Assembly: GCA_934293835.1 (NCBI GenBank)
Contig: CAKQZO010000034.1
Coordinates: forward strand, 1-13,577
Length of the DNA: 13,577 nt
Source: an uncultured Lacticaseibacillus sp.
Lineage (GTDB): Bacteria > Bacillota > Bacilli > Lactobacillales > Lactobacillaceae
Direction of reading: 5' to 3'
Positions 1 through 6,283 of the stretch are shown here, piece after piece. The notes beneath the pieces were generated by a model. The model did not search any database. It worked only from the letters and a program-made list of their open reading frames with translations, and was not told the DNA's origin. The stretch's first letter is position 1, and each line of letters opens with the position of its first letter. A program made the position numbers and the translations under genes.

Positions 1-76
1 CTAGAAAGGTTTTAGACTATAAAAGCCCATCTGAGGTTTTCTTTGATAAAGTGTTGCACTTAGTTTGACAATCTGC
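1..76 (+). mobile_element. 3' end of an IS30-family insertion sequence (partial, cut by window edge)
   Basis: The first ~76 bases carry the end of a transposase reading frame. The stop region (GTGTTGCACTTAGTTTGACA at 51-70) resembles the terminal inverted repeats of lactobacillus IS30-family elements, in which the last transposase codons overlap the repeat. The exact outer boundary cannot be fixed because the other end lies outside the window; 76 is an estimate. The element lies within about 10 bp of the terminator of the CHAP hydrolase gene. Family assignment is from memory of the conserved C-terminus and repeat. Confidence 0.72.
3..68 (+). CDS. IS30-family transposase, C-terminal 21 residues only
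   Basis: The reading frame starting at base 3 runs without a stop to a TGA at 66-68 and encodes RKVLDYKSPSEVFFDKVLHL followed by V. This is the very conserved C-terminal end of IS30-family DDE transposases of lactobacilli (end of the catalytic domain, after the third acidic residue). The rest lies upstream of the window, so it cannot be said whether the element is intact. The frame is short, but the match to the family ending, together with the adjoining inverted-repeat-like sequence, makes it more than a chance frame. Confidence 0.75.
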   Translation, partial: RKVLDYKSPSEVFFDKVLHLV

Positions 77-83
77 CCCAACC

Positions 84-117
84 AAAAAAGCACCCCGACC
101 GATCACGGCCTGAGTGC
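84..117 (-). terminator. Rho-independent terminator of the CHAP hydrolase gene
   Basis: Read leftward, 117-107 and 100-90 form an ~11-bp stem (one mismatch, two G-T pairs) around a 6-base loop, followed by a run of six T (84-89 on the plus strand are A). It lies about 35 bp after the stop codon of the hydrolase gene. Confidence 0.85.
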
Positions 118-153
118 AATTCTAGTTACCCGTCTCGATGACGGATGCTTTGA

Positions 154-1596
154 TTAACGGTGGATATAAGTGAAGTTGCTTGCGCCACTGACGGTTTGGG
201 TGTTAGGACCACCCGGGTTGGAGAAGCCTGTCCCGCCTTGTTGCACAGTGATGCTGTTGCCGCTGACACCAACGACGTAAGCCACGTGTCCGTAACCAGC
301 TGCTGCGGTCCAGCCGCCGAAGTTTTGGCCACCAGCCACAACCACGATGGAACCTACGGAAGGTGTGTGGTTGACGGTGAAGCCTTCAGCCGCTGCACTA
401 GCGCCCCATTGGCCGCCATTACCCCAGTGGTTGCCGGCCCATGAAGCTACCGACTTCACATACCAGGTGCACTGACCCCAAGCGTAGGCATTGCCTGCAG
501 AATCGCTGGACGTCTTCGAACCAGTACTGGTTGTCGTCGTCGCTTGGCTGGCGGTGTTCGTCGTGGTGTTGGAAGCAGTCGTATTGCTGGTTGCTTGCGA
601 CGTGTAGCTAGAGCTGGTGTTGCTTTGCTTGGCTGGTGTTGCCGCTTGCGTGGTCGTCGTGGTTGCCGCAGTCCCATAGTATGGGGTTGCGCCAGCAACC
701 CATGCATTGGCCCCGACCTTGTACCAGGTGTAGCCGTTAGCGGTCGCTGTCGCGGTGTAGGACCGCACAGTCCCGGCCGGTAACGTTCCGGAGACCCCGT
801 AGCTGGTGCCTGCACCGCTCCGTAAGTTGGATGAGACGGTGGTCTTAACGCGACCAGTTGCGGCTGTCACGGTCGCCGTGCTAGCTGCTGGTGTCGTGGT
901 CTTAGCGGCGGTCGTTGTGGTCGTGCTTGGCGTCTGCGTAGCAGTCGTCGTCTGAGTGGTTGTCGCACTGGTAGCAGGCGTCGTTGCGGTTGTCTTTGTC
1001 GCGGTTGTTGCTGCGGCGTTAGACGTTGCAGGCGTTGTCTGCGTTGCGGCAGGGGCTTGGGTAGTCGCCGTGGTGGTTTGGGTTGTTGGCGTAGCCGCAG
1101 TTGCAGGCGTTGCCGTCTGGCTACCGAAATATTCGGAAACCCCTGCGGAAGCGACCCACGCGTCTGTCCCCACCTTATACCAGGTATAGCCATTAGCTTG
1201 CTTGGTGTCGCTGAAAGTCAACACCTGACCAGGGTAGAAGCCCCCGGCGATCTTGTTGCTGGTGCTTGGCCCAACGCGCTTGTTTGCCGCATAGTTGACC
1301 TTCACCTGGCCACCAACAGACGTTGCACCGGCATTGGCCACCCACTGGTTATCGCCGATTTCATACCAAGTATAACCGCTAGCTTGTTCGGTTTTGTCAT
1401 AAGTATAGGTCGATCCCACACTCAAGCCGCCAATGATCTTTGCATCGGTACCCGCCTTTTGGCGTAAGTTCGATGAATAGTCGACGCGCAACTTGCTGCT
1501 TGCAGAAACATCCTTAGCTTGGCCTTGGGCAACCAAAACCCCGGCAAAGACTGCGGTACTGGTTAATAAAGATGCTGTTAGTTTGCTGATTTTCAC
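154..1596 (-). CDS. Secreted CHAP-domain peptidoglycan hydrolase with three bacterial SH3 domains
   Basis: Predicted extracellular cell-wall hydrolase (amidase or endopeptidase) of 480 residues. The start is taken as GTG at 1596 because AGGAGG lies 7 bases upstream; ATG codons further up lack a ribosome-binding site. An N-terminal signal peptide (about 1-27: KISK, hydrophobic core, AQGQA) is followed by SH3-like domains at about 35-90, 97-155 and 248-307, each with a GYTWY(E/K)(I/V)G core. Thr/Ala/Ser-rich linkers lie at 160-245 and 308-365. The C-terminal CHAP domain (about 366-480) has the catalytic Cys376 (GQCTWYV) and His437 (GHVAYV). The position where many CHAP enzymes carry Glu (the 'E(M)N' segment) reads QQGG here (452-455). 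There is no LPXTG anchor, so wall attachment is probably through the SH3 domains. The gene is monocistronic, with its own promoter region and terminator. Amidase versus endopeptidase cannot be decided from sequence. Confidence 0.9.
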   Translation of the reverse strand: MKISKLTASLLTSTAVFAGVLVAQGQAKDVSASSKLRVDYSSNLRQKAGTDAKIIGGLSVGSTYTYDKTEQASGYTWYEIGDNQWVANAGATSVGGQVKVNYAANKRVGPSTSNKIAGGFYPGQVLTFSDTKQANGYTWYKVGTDAWVASAGVSEYFGSQTATPATAATPTTQTTTATTQAPAATQTTPATSNAAATTATKTTATTPATSATTTQTTTATQTPSTTTTTAAKTTTPAASTATVTAATGRVKTTVSSNLRSGAGTSYGVSGTLPAGTVRSYTATATANGYTWYKVGANAWVAGATPYYGTAATTTTTQAATPAKQSNTSSSYTSQATSNTTASNTTTNTASQATTTTSTGSKTSSDSAGNAYAWGQCTWYVKSVASWAGNHWGNGGQWGASAAAEGFTVNHTPSVGSIVVVAGGQNFGGWTAAAGYGHVAYVVGVSGNSITVQQGGTGFSNPGGPNTQTVSGASNFTYIHR

Positions 1597-1683
1597 GTAA
1601 TTTCCTCCTGGCGTGGCACTCGTTAACATAGAAACAATCATTATTGGCCGATCACAGAAAATTCATCTCGCGATCACCTTTTG

Positions 1684-1733
1684 ATAACCTGAGTTTAACA
1701 GGTGAATTTTACGTGAACGTTACTTAACAAGAA
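1684..1733 (-). promoter_or_regulatory. Putative promoter and operator region of the CHAP hydrolase gene
   Basis: Reading leftward, a possible -35 TTCTTG (1733-1728) and -10 TAAAAT (1711-1706) are 16 bp apart, giving a leader of about 100 nt before the GTG. Overlapping them are two abutting 11-bp direct repeats (GTAACGTTCAC, GTAAAATTCAC; 1723-1702). A WalR-like motif, TGTTAA-N5-GGTTAT (1700-1684), lies next to them, and another TGTTAA is at 1729-1724. WalR (YycF) is known to control wall hydrolases in Firmicutes through TGTWAH-N5-TGTWAH; one half here has a mismatch. The promoter assignment is tentative. Confidence 0.4.
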
Positions 1734-1842
1734 CAATCCAGATACATATTGAGATTTAATAACGATAATCACGATCGTAACGCGTGCACTCCCGCTGTTG
1801 AATAACAATCTGCCCCACTCAGCGCAATTTGCCTGGCACAAA

Positions 1843-1879
1843 AAATAAGGGCCTGTGATAAAAAATCTACAGTCCCTTT
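1843..1879 (-). terminator. Terminator hairpin of the basic-tail/TauE/DUF1634 operon
   Basis: AAGGGCCTGT (1847-1856) pairs with ACAGTCCCTT (1869-1878) with one mismatch around an A-rich loop. Read leftward, the stem is followed by an A/T tract (TTATTTTTTG). It lies about 50 bp after the stop codon of the DUF1634 gene. The hairpin is also the left part of a repeat shared with 7755-7825. Confidence 0.65.
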
Positions 1880-1917
1880 GTTATACCCGAATATTCCGAT
1901 AATGCGCCGTCCCAATC
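1843..1917 (+). repeat. Intergenic repeat, copy A (hairpin plus CCCGAATATTCC box)
   Basis: A hairpin (GGG..GTGA.AAAA..ACAG.CCCTTT) is followed at similar spacing by an exact CCCGAATATTCC (1887-1898), then ATG.G.CGT.CCAA. The same order and spacing occur at 7755-7825 (copy B). The match ends near the stop codon of the DUF1634 gene, so this copy appears partial. Confidence 0.55.
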
Positions 1918-1928
1918 GCCCCGATCTA

Positions 1929-2297
1929 TTAACCGAGATAGCCGATCACCATCGCCACAATCAGAATGATCAAGACAATGGTTGTGATCCAAGCGTACAG
2001 CCGGTCTTTTTCCTTGATGAAGGCATAGATCGATACCACCACTCGCAACACTGGCGTCAAAATCAGCAGAAAGATCCCGAGCATCATCACGGCATACGGT
2101 CGCAATTGCACAACACCGCGTAAGATCGTGCTGACACTGTGCGGATGCACGCCAGCGGCATAGCCGGTCTGGCCGGTAACGAGTAGCGCCGCTAAGCCGA
2201 TCACAAGCACAGCCGCGGCAATCAGAACTCCGATCTGCATGATTTTGCCGATGATTCGTTCGATATCATCGATTTCTTTGCGCAGTTCGTCTGACAT
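1929..2297 (-). CDS. DUF1634-family small integral membrane protein
   Basis: A 122-residue protein with a short charged N-terminus (DELRKEIDDIERIIGK) and three hydrophobic segments at about 17-41, 67-90 and 100-121, with a basic/acidic loop between the last two. Size, topology and position directly after a TauE/SafE permease match DUF1634, whose genes are typically paired with such permeases; the biochemical role is unknown. Its ATG shares one base with the TGA of the upstream permease (TGATG), implying translational coupling and probable co-function, perhaps as an accessory subunit. It is the last gene of the leftward operon and is followed by a hairpin terminator. Confidence 0.82.
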   Translation of the reverse strand: MSDELRKEIDDIERIIGKIMQIGVLIAAAVLVIGLAALLVTGQTGYAAGVHPHSVSTILRGVVQLRPYAVMMLGIFLLILTPVLRVVVSIYAFIKEKDRLYAWITTIVLIILIVAMVIGYLG

Positions 2298-3142
2298 CAG
2301 ATTGTCACCCCGAATCCTTTAAGCAGCATCTGCAAGCTCATGTACCCGATCACGGGAATGAAGATCAGCCGCAACACCTTGGTCGGCATGATCTGCATCA
2401 CGCGTGTTCCGATCGTTGCTCCGATCAAGATGCCGATCGCGATCGGCCCGGCAATCTGTGGCTGCAGGGAGCCATTGAAGAAATACACCGTCGCACTCGC
2501 CGCACCGGTAACCCCCATCATCAGGTTCGAGGTTGCGGTGGAAGGCTTCAGTGGCATCTTCATGATCGAATCCATAGCCAACACCTTGAACGCCCCAGAA
2601 CCAATTCCCAGAAGACCGCTGGCCATCCCCGCGCCGAACATCATCGTGAAGCCACCGGAAACGTTGGTCACCTTGTAGTTGACTTCTTGCATCGTGTTCT
2701 TATCATAATACGCCCCGTTTAAGCGGAGCTTTTCCGCCAACGGATCGGGTTTGGCAATACGCGCTTTTTCGCCCTTGCCGATCAGCTTGCGCACCATGTT
2801 GTAGGTTGAAAACAACAGTAGCGCACCAAACAGGAAATACAGGAACTGCCCCGATACCAGCCCGGTGATGACCGCGCCTAACACCGCCCCCACCGTGGTG
2901 GCGATCTCCAGAAACATCGCCACCCGCAGGTTTAACATCTCGTCTTTGAGATAGGCGATGGTTGCCCCAGAGCTCGTCGCGATCACCGCGATGATCGACG
3001 CAGCGATCGCATAACGGATCGGCAAGCCCATGACCAACGTGATGACAGGCGTGACGATGATCCCGCCACCCAGGCCCAACAACGCCCCCATGATCCCTGC
3101 CAAAAGGCCGACTCCGATCAGTAATAATGCCTGCGTGATCAT
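2297..3142 (-). CDS. TauE/SafE-family permease (anion/sulfite exporter-like)
   Basis: A 281-residue polytopic membrane protein of TauE/SafE type. It has the two-fold repeat of the family: an N-terminal half with LLGLGGGIIVTP (about 22-33) and a C-terminal half with LLGIGSGAFKVLAMD (about 178-192) and PLKPSTATSNLMMGVTGAAS (about 197-216). A charged cytoplasmic loop lies at about 120-160, and there are about eight transmembrane segments. Members export or import sulfite, sulfoacetate or other organosulfur and organic anions; the substrate cannot be told here. Its ATG overlaps the stop of the upstream basic-tail gene by 4 bases (ATGA), and its stop overlaps the DUF1634 start, so the three genes form one coupled operon. 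Confidence 0.88.
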   Translation of the reverse strand: MITQALLLIGVGLLAGIMGALLGLGGGIIVTPVITLVMGLPIRYAIAASIIAVIATSSGATIAYLKDEMLNLRVAMFLEIATTVGAVLGAVITGLVSGQFLYFLFGALLLFSTYNMVRKLIGKGEKARIAKPDPLAEKLRLNGAYYDKNTMQEVNYKVTNVSGGFTMMFGAGMASGLLGIGSGAFKVLAMDSIMKMPLKPSTATSNLMMGVTGAASATVYFFNGSLQPQIAGPIAIGILIGATIGTRVMQIMPTKVLRLIFIPVIGYMSLQMLLKGFGVTI

Positions 3143-3777
3143 GCCTTAGTCGCCCCCTTGCGCGTCGCCTTCTTCGTTGCTGGCTTCTTAGCAGCGGGTT
3201 TCTTGGTTGTGGACTTCTTGGTTGTGGACTTCTTGGTTGTGGCTTTCTTAGCAGCCGGCTTGCGCGTCGTTTTCTTGGCCGCAGGCTTCTTCGCTGCCGG
3301 AACCGGTTCTGGCTTTGGCTTGGCCGCGTTTTCGGCAATCAAGGCCAACTTCTCTTGCCCGGCGGCAATGATGGCCGCCTGCTGAGCGCCCTTCGTCTGC
3401 ACATAGTCGTCGAGCGTCGCCACCTCGTCGATGCGTAATCCTGAGGCGTTGACGTACTCAGAGATCACGATCAGATACAGGCGCAACGGTACGAGCTCCT
3501 CCGGTTCCAAGAAGTTAATGATCTTCTTGGCATCGGCGAATGGCAGGTTAACGATCCCTGTTTCTAAACGGATGACAGTCGGTTCCTTGCTGGTGATAGT
3601 CAGTTGGGCTTGGATCAACTTGCCATCCTCAAGGGCCGTATCGACGGCCGCAAACACCGGTGCCAGCGCCGCGTCTAGGCCGTCTTTGGTGACCGCCTGC
3701 GGGGTTGTTTCTTGGGCAAACGTCGTGTAGTTGCCGTCCATGACCGCGTCTTGGAAGGCCTTGGTATTGATCTGCAT
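3139..3777 (-). CDS. Unrecognised protein with histone-H1-like Lys/Ala/Thr tail
   Basis: 212 residues. Residues 1-150 form an acidic, apparently globular domain that I do not recognise (e.g. ETGIVNLPFADAKKIINFLE at about 72-91, then a helix-rich segment). Residues 152-212 are a low-complexity tail of about nine 4-5-residue units of the type PAAKK, ATTKK, STTKK, ending TRKGATKA; it is strongly basic and resembles histone H1 C-termini and the tail of mycobacterial HupB. No signal peptide or membrane segment is visible, so a cytoplasmic protein is expected. Such tails usually bind nucleic acid or other polyanions, but that is inference. It is the first gene of the operon with the permease and DUF1634 (ATGA overlap), an odd partnership. 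GAGG lies 10 bases before the ATG at 3777, and a good promoter lies upstream. Confidence 0.85.
   Translation of the reverse strand: MQINTKAFQDAVMDGNYTTFAQETTPQAVTKDGLDAALAPVFAAVDTALEDGKLIQAQLTITSKEPTVIRLETGIVNLPFADAKKIINFLEPEELVPLRLYLIVISEYVNASGLRIDEVATLDDYVQTKGAQQAAIIAAGQEKLALIAENAAKPKPEPVPAAKKPAAKKTTRKPAAKKATTKKSTTKKSTTKKPAAKKPATKKATRKGATKA
3142..3324 (-). repeat. Codon-level tandem repeats encoding the basic tail
   Basis: The tail-coding DNA is repetitive. Three consecutive 15-bp units (ttcttggttgtggac, twice exact, then with a changed end) occupy 3200-3244, and related 15-bp units continue on both sides. Exact DNA-level repeats make unit number prone to slippage between strains. Confidence 0.8.
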
Positions 3778-3816
3778 GGTAATTATGCCTCTTTTCAGAA
3801 ATTCATGACATGGCCA

Positions 3817-3846
3817 ATGATAGCGTACTTAGGGCGAACGGTTCAA
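3817..3846 (-). promoter_or_regulatory. Leftward promoter of the basic-tail/TauE/DUF1634 operon
   Basis: Read leftward, -35 TTGAAC (3846-3841) and -10 TATCAT (3822-3817) are 18 bp apart, giving a leader of about 30 nt to the ATG at 3777. The -35 overlaps that of the divergent operon. Confidence 0.65.
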
Positions 3847-3870
3847 CTTTTTTACCAACTCTACTATAAT
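3842..3870 (+). promoter_or_regulatory. Rightward promoter of the nuclease-helicase operon
   Basis: -35 TTCAAC (3842-3847) and a perfect -10 TATAAT (3865-3870) are 17 bp apart, close to the housekeeping consensus. The transcript would start near 3877, only about 16 nt before the start codon. Confidence 0.8.
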
Positions 3871-3879
3871 TGTAAGAAA

Positions 3880-3895
3880 AGGAGGTGATCATTTG
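3880..3895 (+). promoter_or_regulatory. Strong ribosome-binding site deciding a TTG start
   Basis: AGGAGGTGATC (3880-3890) is a near-complete complement of the 16S rRNA 3' end and ends two bases before TTG (3893-3895). No in-frame ATG or GTG lies at a suitable distance, so the uncommon TTG is the likely start, compensated by the strong site. Confidence 0.8.
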
Positions 3896-6283
3896 GCTAC
3901 CAACCGCATCGGGGTCCGTGAGTTCGTCGAGTTTACGGTGCGCACTGGCGACCTCAACCCCATCACTACCAGCTCCAACAACACTGCCTTGATCGGGGCC
4001 AAGATCCATCGCCACCTGCAATCCGCTTACGATGACACGTACGCCAAAGAAGTCTATCTACACCAACTCGTTTCGGTCAACGACACGACGTATGTCATCG
4101 ACGGCCGCGCCGATGGGGTGCAAACTACCGCCTCTGGGGTTGTCGTCGAAGAAATCAAGACTTCGGCCCGCTCATGGGACCAGCTTCCGCAAAACACCAA
4201 GGATCGCTACTGGGCCCAGGCACGCGTCTACGGCCACTTTTTGTGTGTCGACCGAGCGCTCGATCAAATCACCTTAGACCTCGTCTATTACCAAACCAGC
4301 AATGACGCGGTCACCCGCTTTTCGGAAACCCACACCGCCGAAGAGCTCAGCGTCATGTTCGATGATCTGCTGAACGAATTCGGTGACTGGCTGCGCATGC
4401 GCAGCGACATCATCCAAGCGCGCGATGACAGTATCGCGACCCTTGATTTTCCCTTTCCCGCCTATCGTCAAGGCCAACGCGAGCTGGCCGCCGCGGCTTA
4501 TCGCACCATCGCCAACGAGACACGCCTGTTCGTTGAAGCACCGACCGGCACTGGCAAGACGATCTCGACGCTTTTCCCGACGATCAAGGCAATGGGCGCG
4601 GGCCTGATTCAACGTTGTTTTTACCTCACGGCTAAACAAAGCACCCGCCACGTCGCCGAAAACGCGATGGCGTTACTCGAGACCCATGGCCTCCACGCCA
4701 AGAGTATCACGCTGACGGCCAAAGACACGATCACCTTCGCAGACGAGCCCGACGACCCGACCAAGAATCCTTATATGCTTGGCTATTACGACCGCCTCAA
4801 GCCTGCCTTGAAGGACATGTTCGCCAACGAAGACGCTTTGACGCGCAGAACCATCGAGCTCTACGCCAAGAAGCACACGCTAGACCCCTTCGAGTTTTCA
4901 CTCGATGCCAGTTTGTTTTGTGATGTGATCATCTGCGACTATAACTATTTGTTCGACCCCGCCGTTTACTTACAGCGCTTTTTCACTGAAACGGATACGG
5001 CCAACTTCTTCTTAATCGACGAAGCGCACAACTTGGTGTCCCGAGCACGGGCGATGTATTCCGCCGAGCTCGATGACGCGACCTTCACCCAGCTCAAAGT
5101 CGCCTTAGCGCCGTTCAAAGGCGCAGGCCTGCCGGCGATCAAGGCCAACATCACCAAGCTGATCACGGCCTTCGACGGTGTGCGTCTGAGCATGGCCAAC
5201 CAGCGCGAAGTCTTCCAAGCCGCCCCGGTTGAGGATTTTGTTGCGGCCTTGAATCACCTCAGCGAAAGCATCCACGACTGGTTGACCGGTGAGTTGCGCA
5301 CGAATCAACAAGCTGTCGTCGATTTACTGTTGCCGGTTTACTTCGTCTGCCTCGGCTTTTTGCGGATCTATGATTTCTACAACGATTGCTTCCGAACCAA
5401 GCTCACCGCCACGGCCGACCGGCTAGTCATCAAGGAATTGTGCCTAGACCCCAGCGCCTTCATCAGCGACTCACTTGCCAAGGGGCGCGGGGCCATCTTG
5501 TTTTCGGCGACGCTATCGCCACTACCTTACTATCAAGACGTGCTCGGTGGTGCCGAAGAGAGCCTCGCCTACCGCCTGCCTTCACCCTTTTCGCCCGCGC
5601 ATCAGGCCGTCATCGTCACCGGCAACATCCAGACCACCTACCGCCAACGCCAACAAAGTCTGCCCGAAGTGATCGCCAGCCTCACCGTGATGGTTCAATC
5701 TCGGCCCGGCCACTATCTGGTCTTCTTGCCTTCGTACGCCTATCTGGACTTAGTCGCAGACGCCTTCGCTGCCGCCCAGCCAGACATGGCCGTCATTCGC
5801 CAGACTGGCCAGATGGACGCCGAGGCCCGCGCCCAATTCCTGGATCGGTTCCGTGAAGACCCCACCCCTTGCATCGGGTTCGCCGTCCTCGGCGGCATCT
5901 TCAGCGAAGGCATCGACCTCAAAGGGCCGCAACTGATCGGCGTGGCGATCGTCTCGGTCGGCTTGCCCGGGCTTAATTCCGAAACCGATCAGCTACTCGC
6001 CTATTTCGACCAAATCAACGGCAACGGGTTTGCCTATGCCTATCAATTGCCCGGTTTCAACAACGTCTTACAAGCCGGCGGGCGCGTGATTCGTGGTAGC
6101 CACGACACCGGGGTGATCTTGCTGATCGATGCCAGATTCTGCCGACCAGACTACGCGGCTTTGTTTCCCCCGCATTGGGCCCACGCCCAAGTCACGAACG
6201 GTTTAGACTCCCTGGCCACGACTCTCACGAACTTTTGGCAAACTATGGAAGGACCTTCAGATGAAAACGGCACTGACACTTGA
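3893..6283 (+). CDS. RecB-type PD-(D/E)XK nuclease fused to XPD/DinG-family DNA helicase
   Basis: 796 residues; predicted ATP-driven 5'-3' helicase with an N-terminal nuclease. The nuclease domain (about 1-175) shows the RecB/Cas4-like set: GAKIHRHL (35-42), Asp74 in DGRADG, Glu87-x-Lys89 in EEIKT, and the QxxxY motif (Gln109, Tyr113). The helicase follows: Walker A APTGTGKT (216-223), DEAH box (376-379), SAT (538-540), GGIFSEGIDLKG (about 667-678) and the arginine motif QAGGRVIRG (727-735). From memory, relatives carry four Fe-S cysteines between Walker A and DEAH; here the stretch 243-342 has none (ITFADEPDDPTKNPYMLGYY, then HTLDPFEFS). Helicases of this fused type occur widely in Firmicutes and are often annotated DinG-like; their role is probably DNA repair or processing. 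It is first in an operon with two further DNA-associated genes, the next start lying inside its 3' end. Confidence 0.88.
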   Translation: MATNRIGVREFVEFTVRTGDLNPITTSSNNTALIGAKIHRHLQSAYDDTYAKEVYLHQLVSVNDTTYVIDGRADGVQTTASGVVVEEIKTSARSWDQLPQNTKDRYWAQARVYGHFLCVDRALDQITLDLVYYQTSNDAVTRFSETHTAEELSVMFDDLLNEFGDWLRMRSDIIQARDDSIATLDFPFPAYRQGQRELAAAAYRTIANETRLFVEAPTGTGKTISTLFPTIKAMGAGLIQRCFYLTAKQSTRHVAENAMALLETHGLHAKSITLTAKDTITFADEPDDPTKNPYMLGYYDRLKPALKDMFANEDALTRRTIELYAKKHTLDPFEFSLDASLFCDVIICDYNYLFDPAVYLQRFFTETDTANFFLIDEAHNLVSRARAMYSAELDDATFTQLKVALAPFKGAGLPAIKANITKLITAFDGVRLSMANQREVFQAAPVEDFVAALNHLSESIHDWLTGELRTNQQAVVDLLLPVYFVCLGFLRIYDFYNDCFRTKLTATADRLVIKELCLDPSAFISDSLAKGRGAILFSATLSPLPYYQDVLGGAEESLAYRLPSPFSPAHQAVIVTGNIQTTYRQRQQSLPEVIASLTVMVQSRPGHYLVFLPSYAYLDLVADAFAAAQPDMAVIRQTGQMDAEARAQFLDRFREDPTPCIGFAVLGGIFSEGIDLKGPQLIGVAIVSVGLPGLNSETDQLLAYFDQINGNGFAYAYQLPGFNNVLQAGGRVIRGSHDTGVILLIDARFCRPDYAALFPPHWAHAQVTNGLDSLATTLTNFWQTMEGPSDENGTDT

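Larger units (their letters stand above)
1597..1928. other. 332-bp non-coding region between the CHAP gene and the DUF1634 operon
   Basis: No convincing gene lies here. It contains the long leader and promoter of the CHAP gene (1597 to about 1735), an AT-rich stretch with no assignable feature (about 1740-1840), and a terminator-like hairpin with a conserved flanking box (1843-1917) that serves the operon ending at 1929. Confidence 0.7.

Noticed and set aside
68-80. 13-bp match ACAATCTGCCCCA between 68-80 and 1805-1817, as a possible second insertion-sequence end
   Set aside because: Roughly one such match is expected by chance in a window this size, and sequence beyond the 13 bp does not resemble the inverted repeat.
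867-1193. Arg/Pro/Gln-rich frames overlapping the Thr/Ala linker of the CHAP gene
   Set aside because: Low-complexity ACN/GCN codons keep other frames open; the peptides have no domain character.
1652-1666. Four-codon frame (MNFL, stop) in the CHAP leader with AAAGGTGATC upstream, as a possible regulatory leader peptide
   Set aside because: Such tiny frames are common by chance, and no attenuator structure is visible between it and the gene start.
3142-3324. CRISPR-like array suggested by regular short repeats
   Set aside because: The units are contiguous 15-bp coding repeats with no spacers, in frame with the protein.
3158-3385. Hydrophobic rightward reading frame antisense to the basic-tail gene
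   Set aside because: Lys/Ala-rich codons read backwards give Phe/Leu/Val/Ala-rich frames. There is no ribosome-binding site, and the opposite strand explains it fully.
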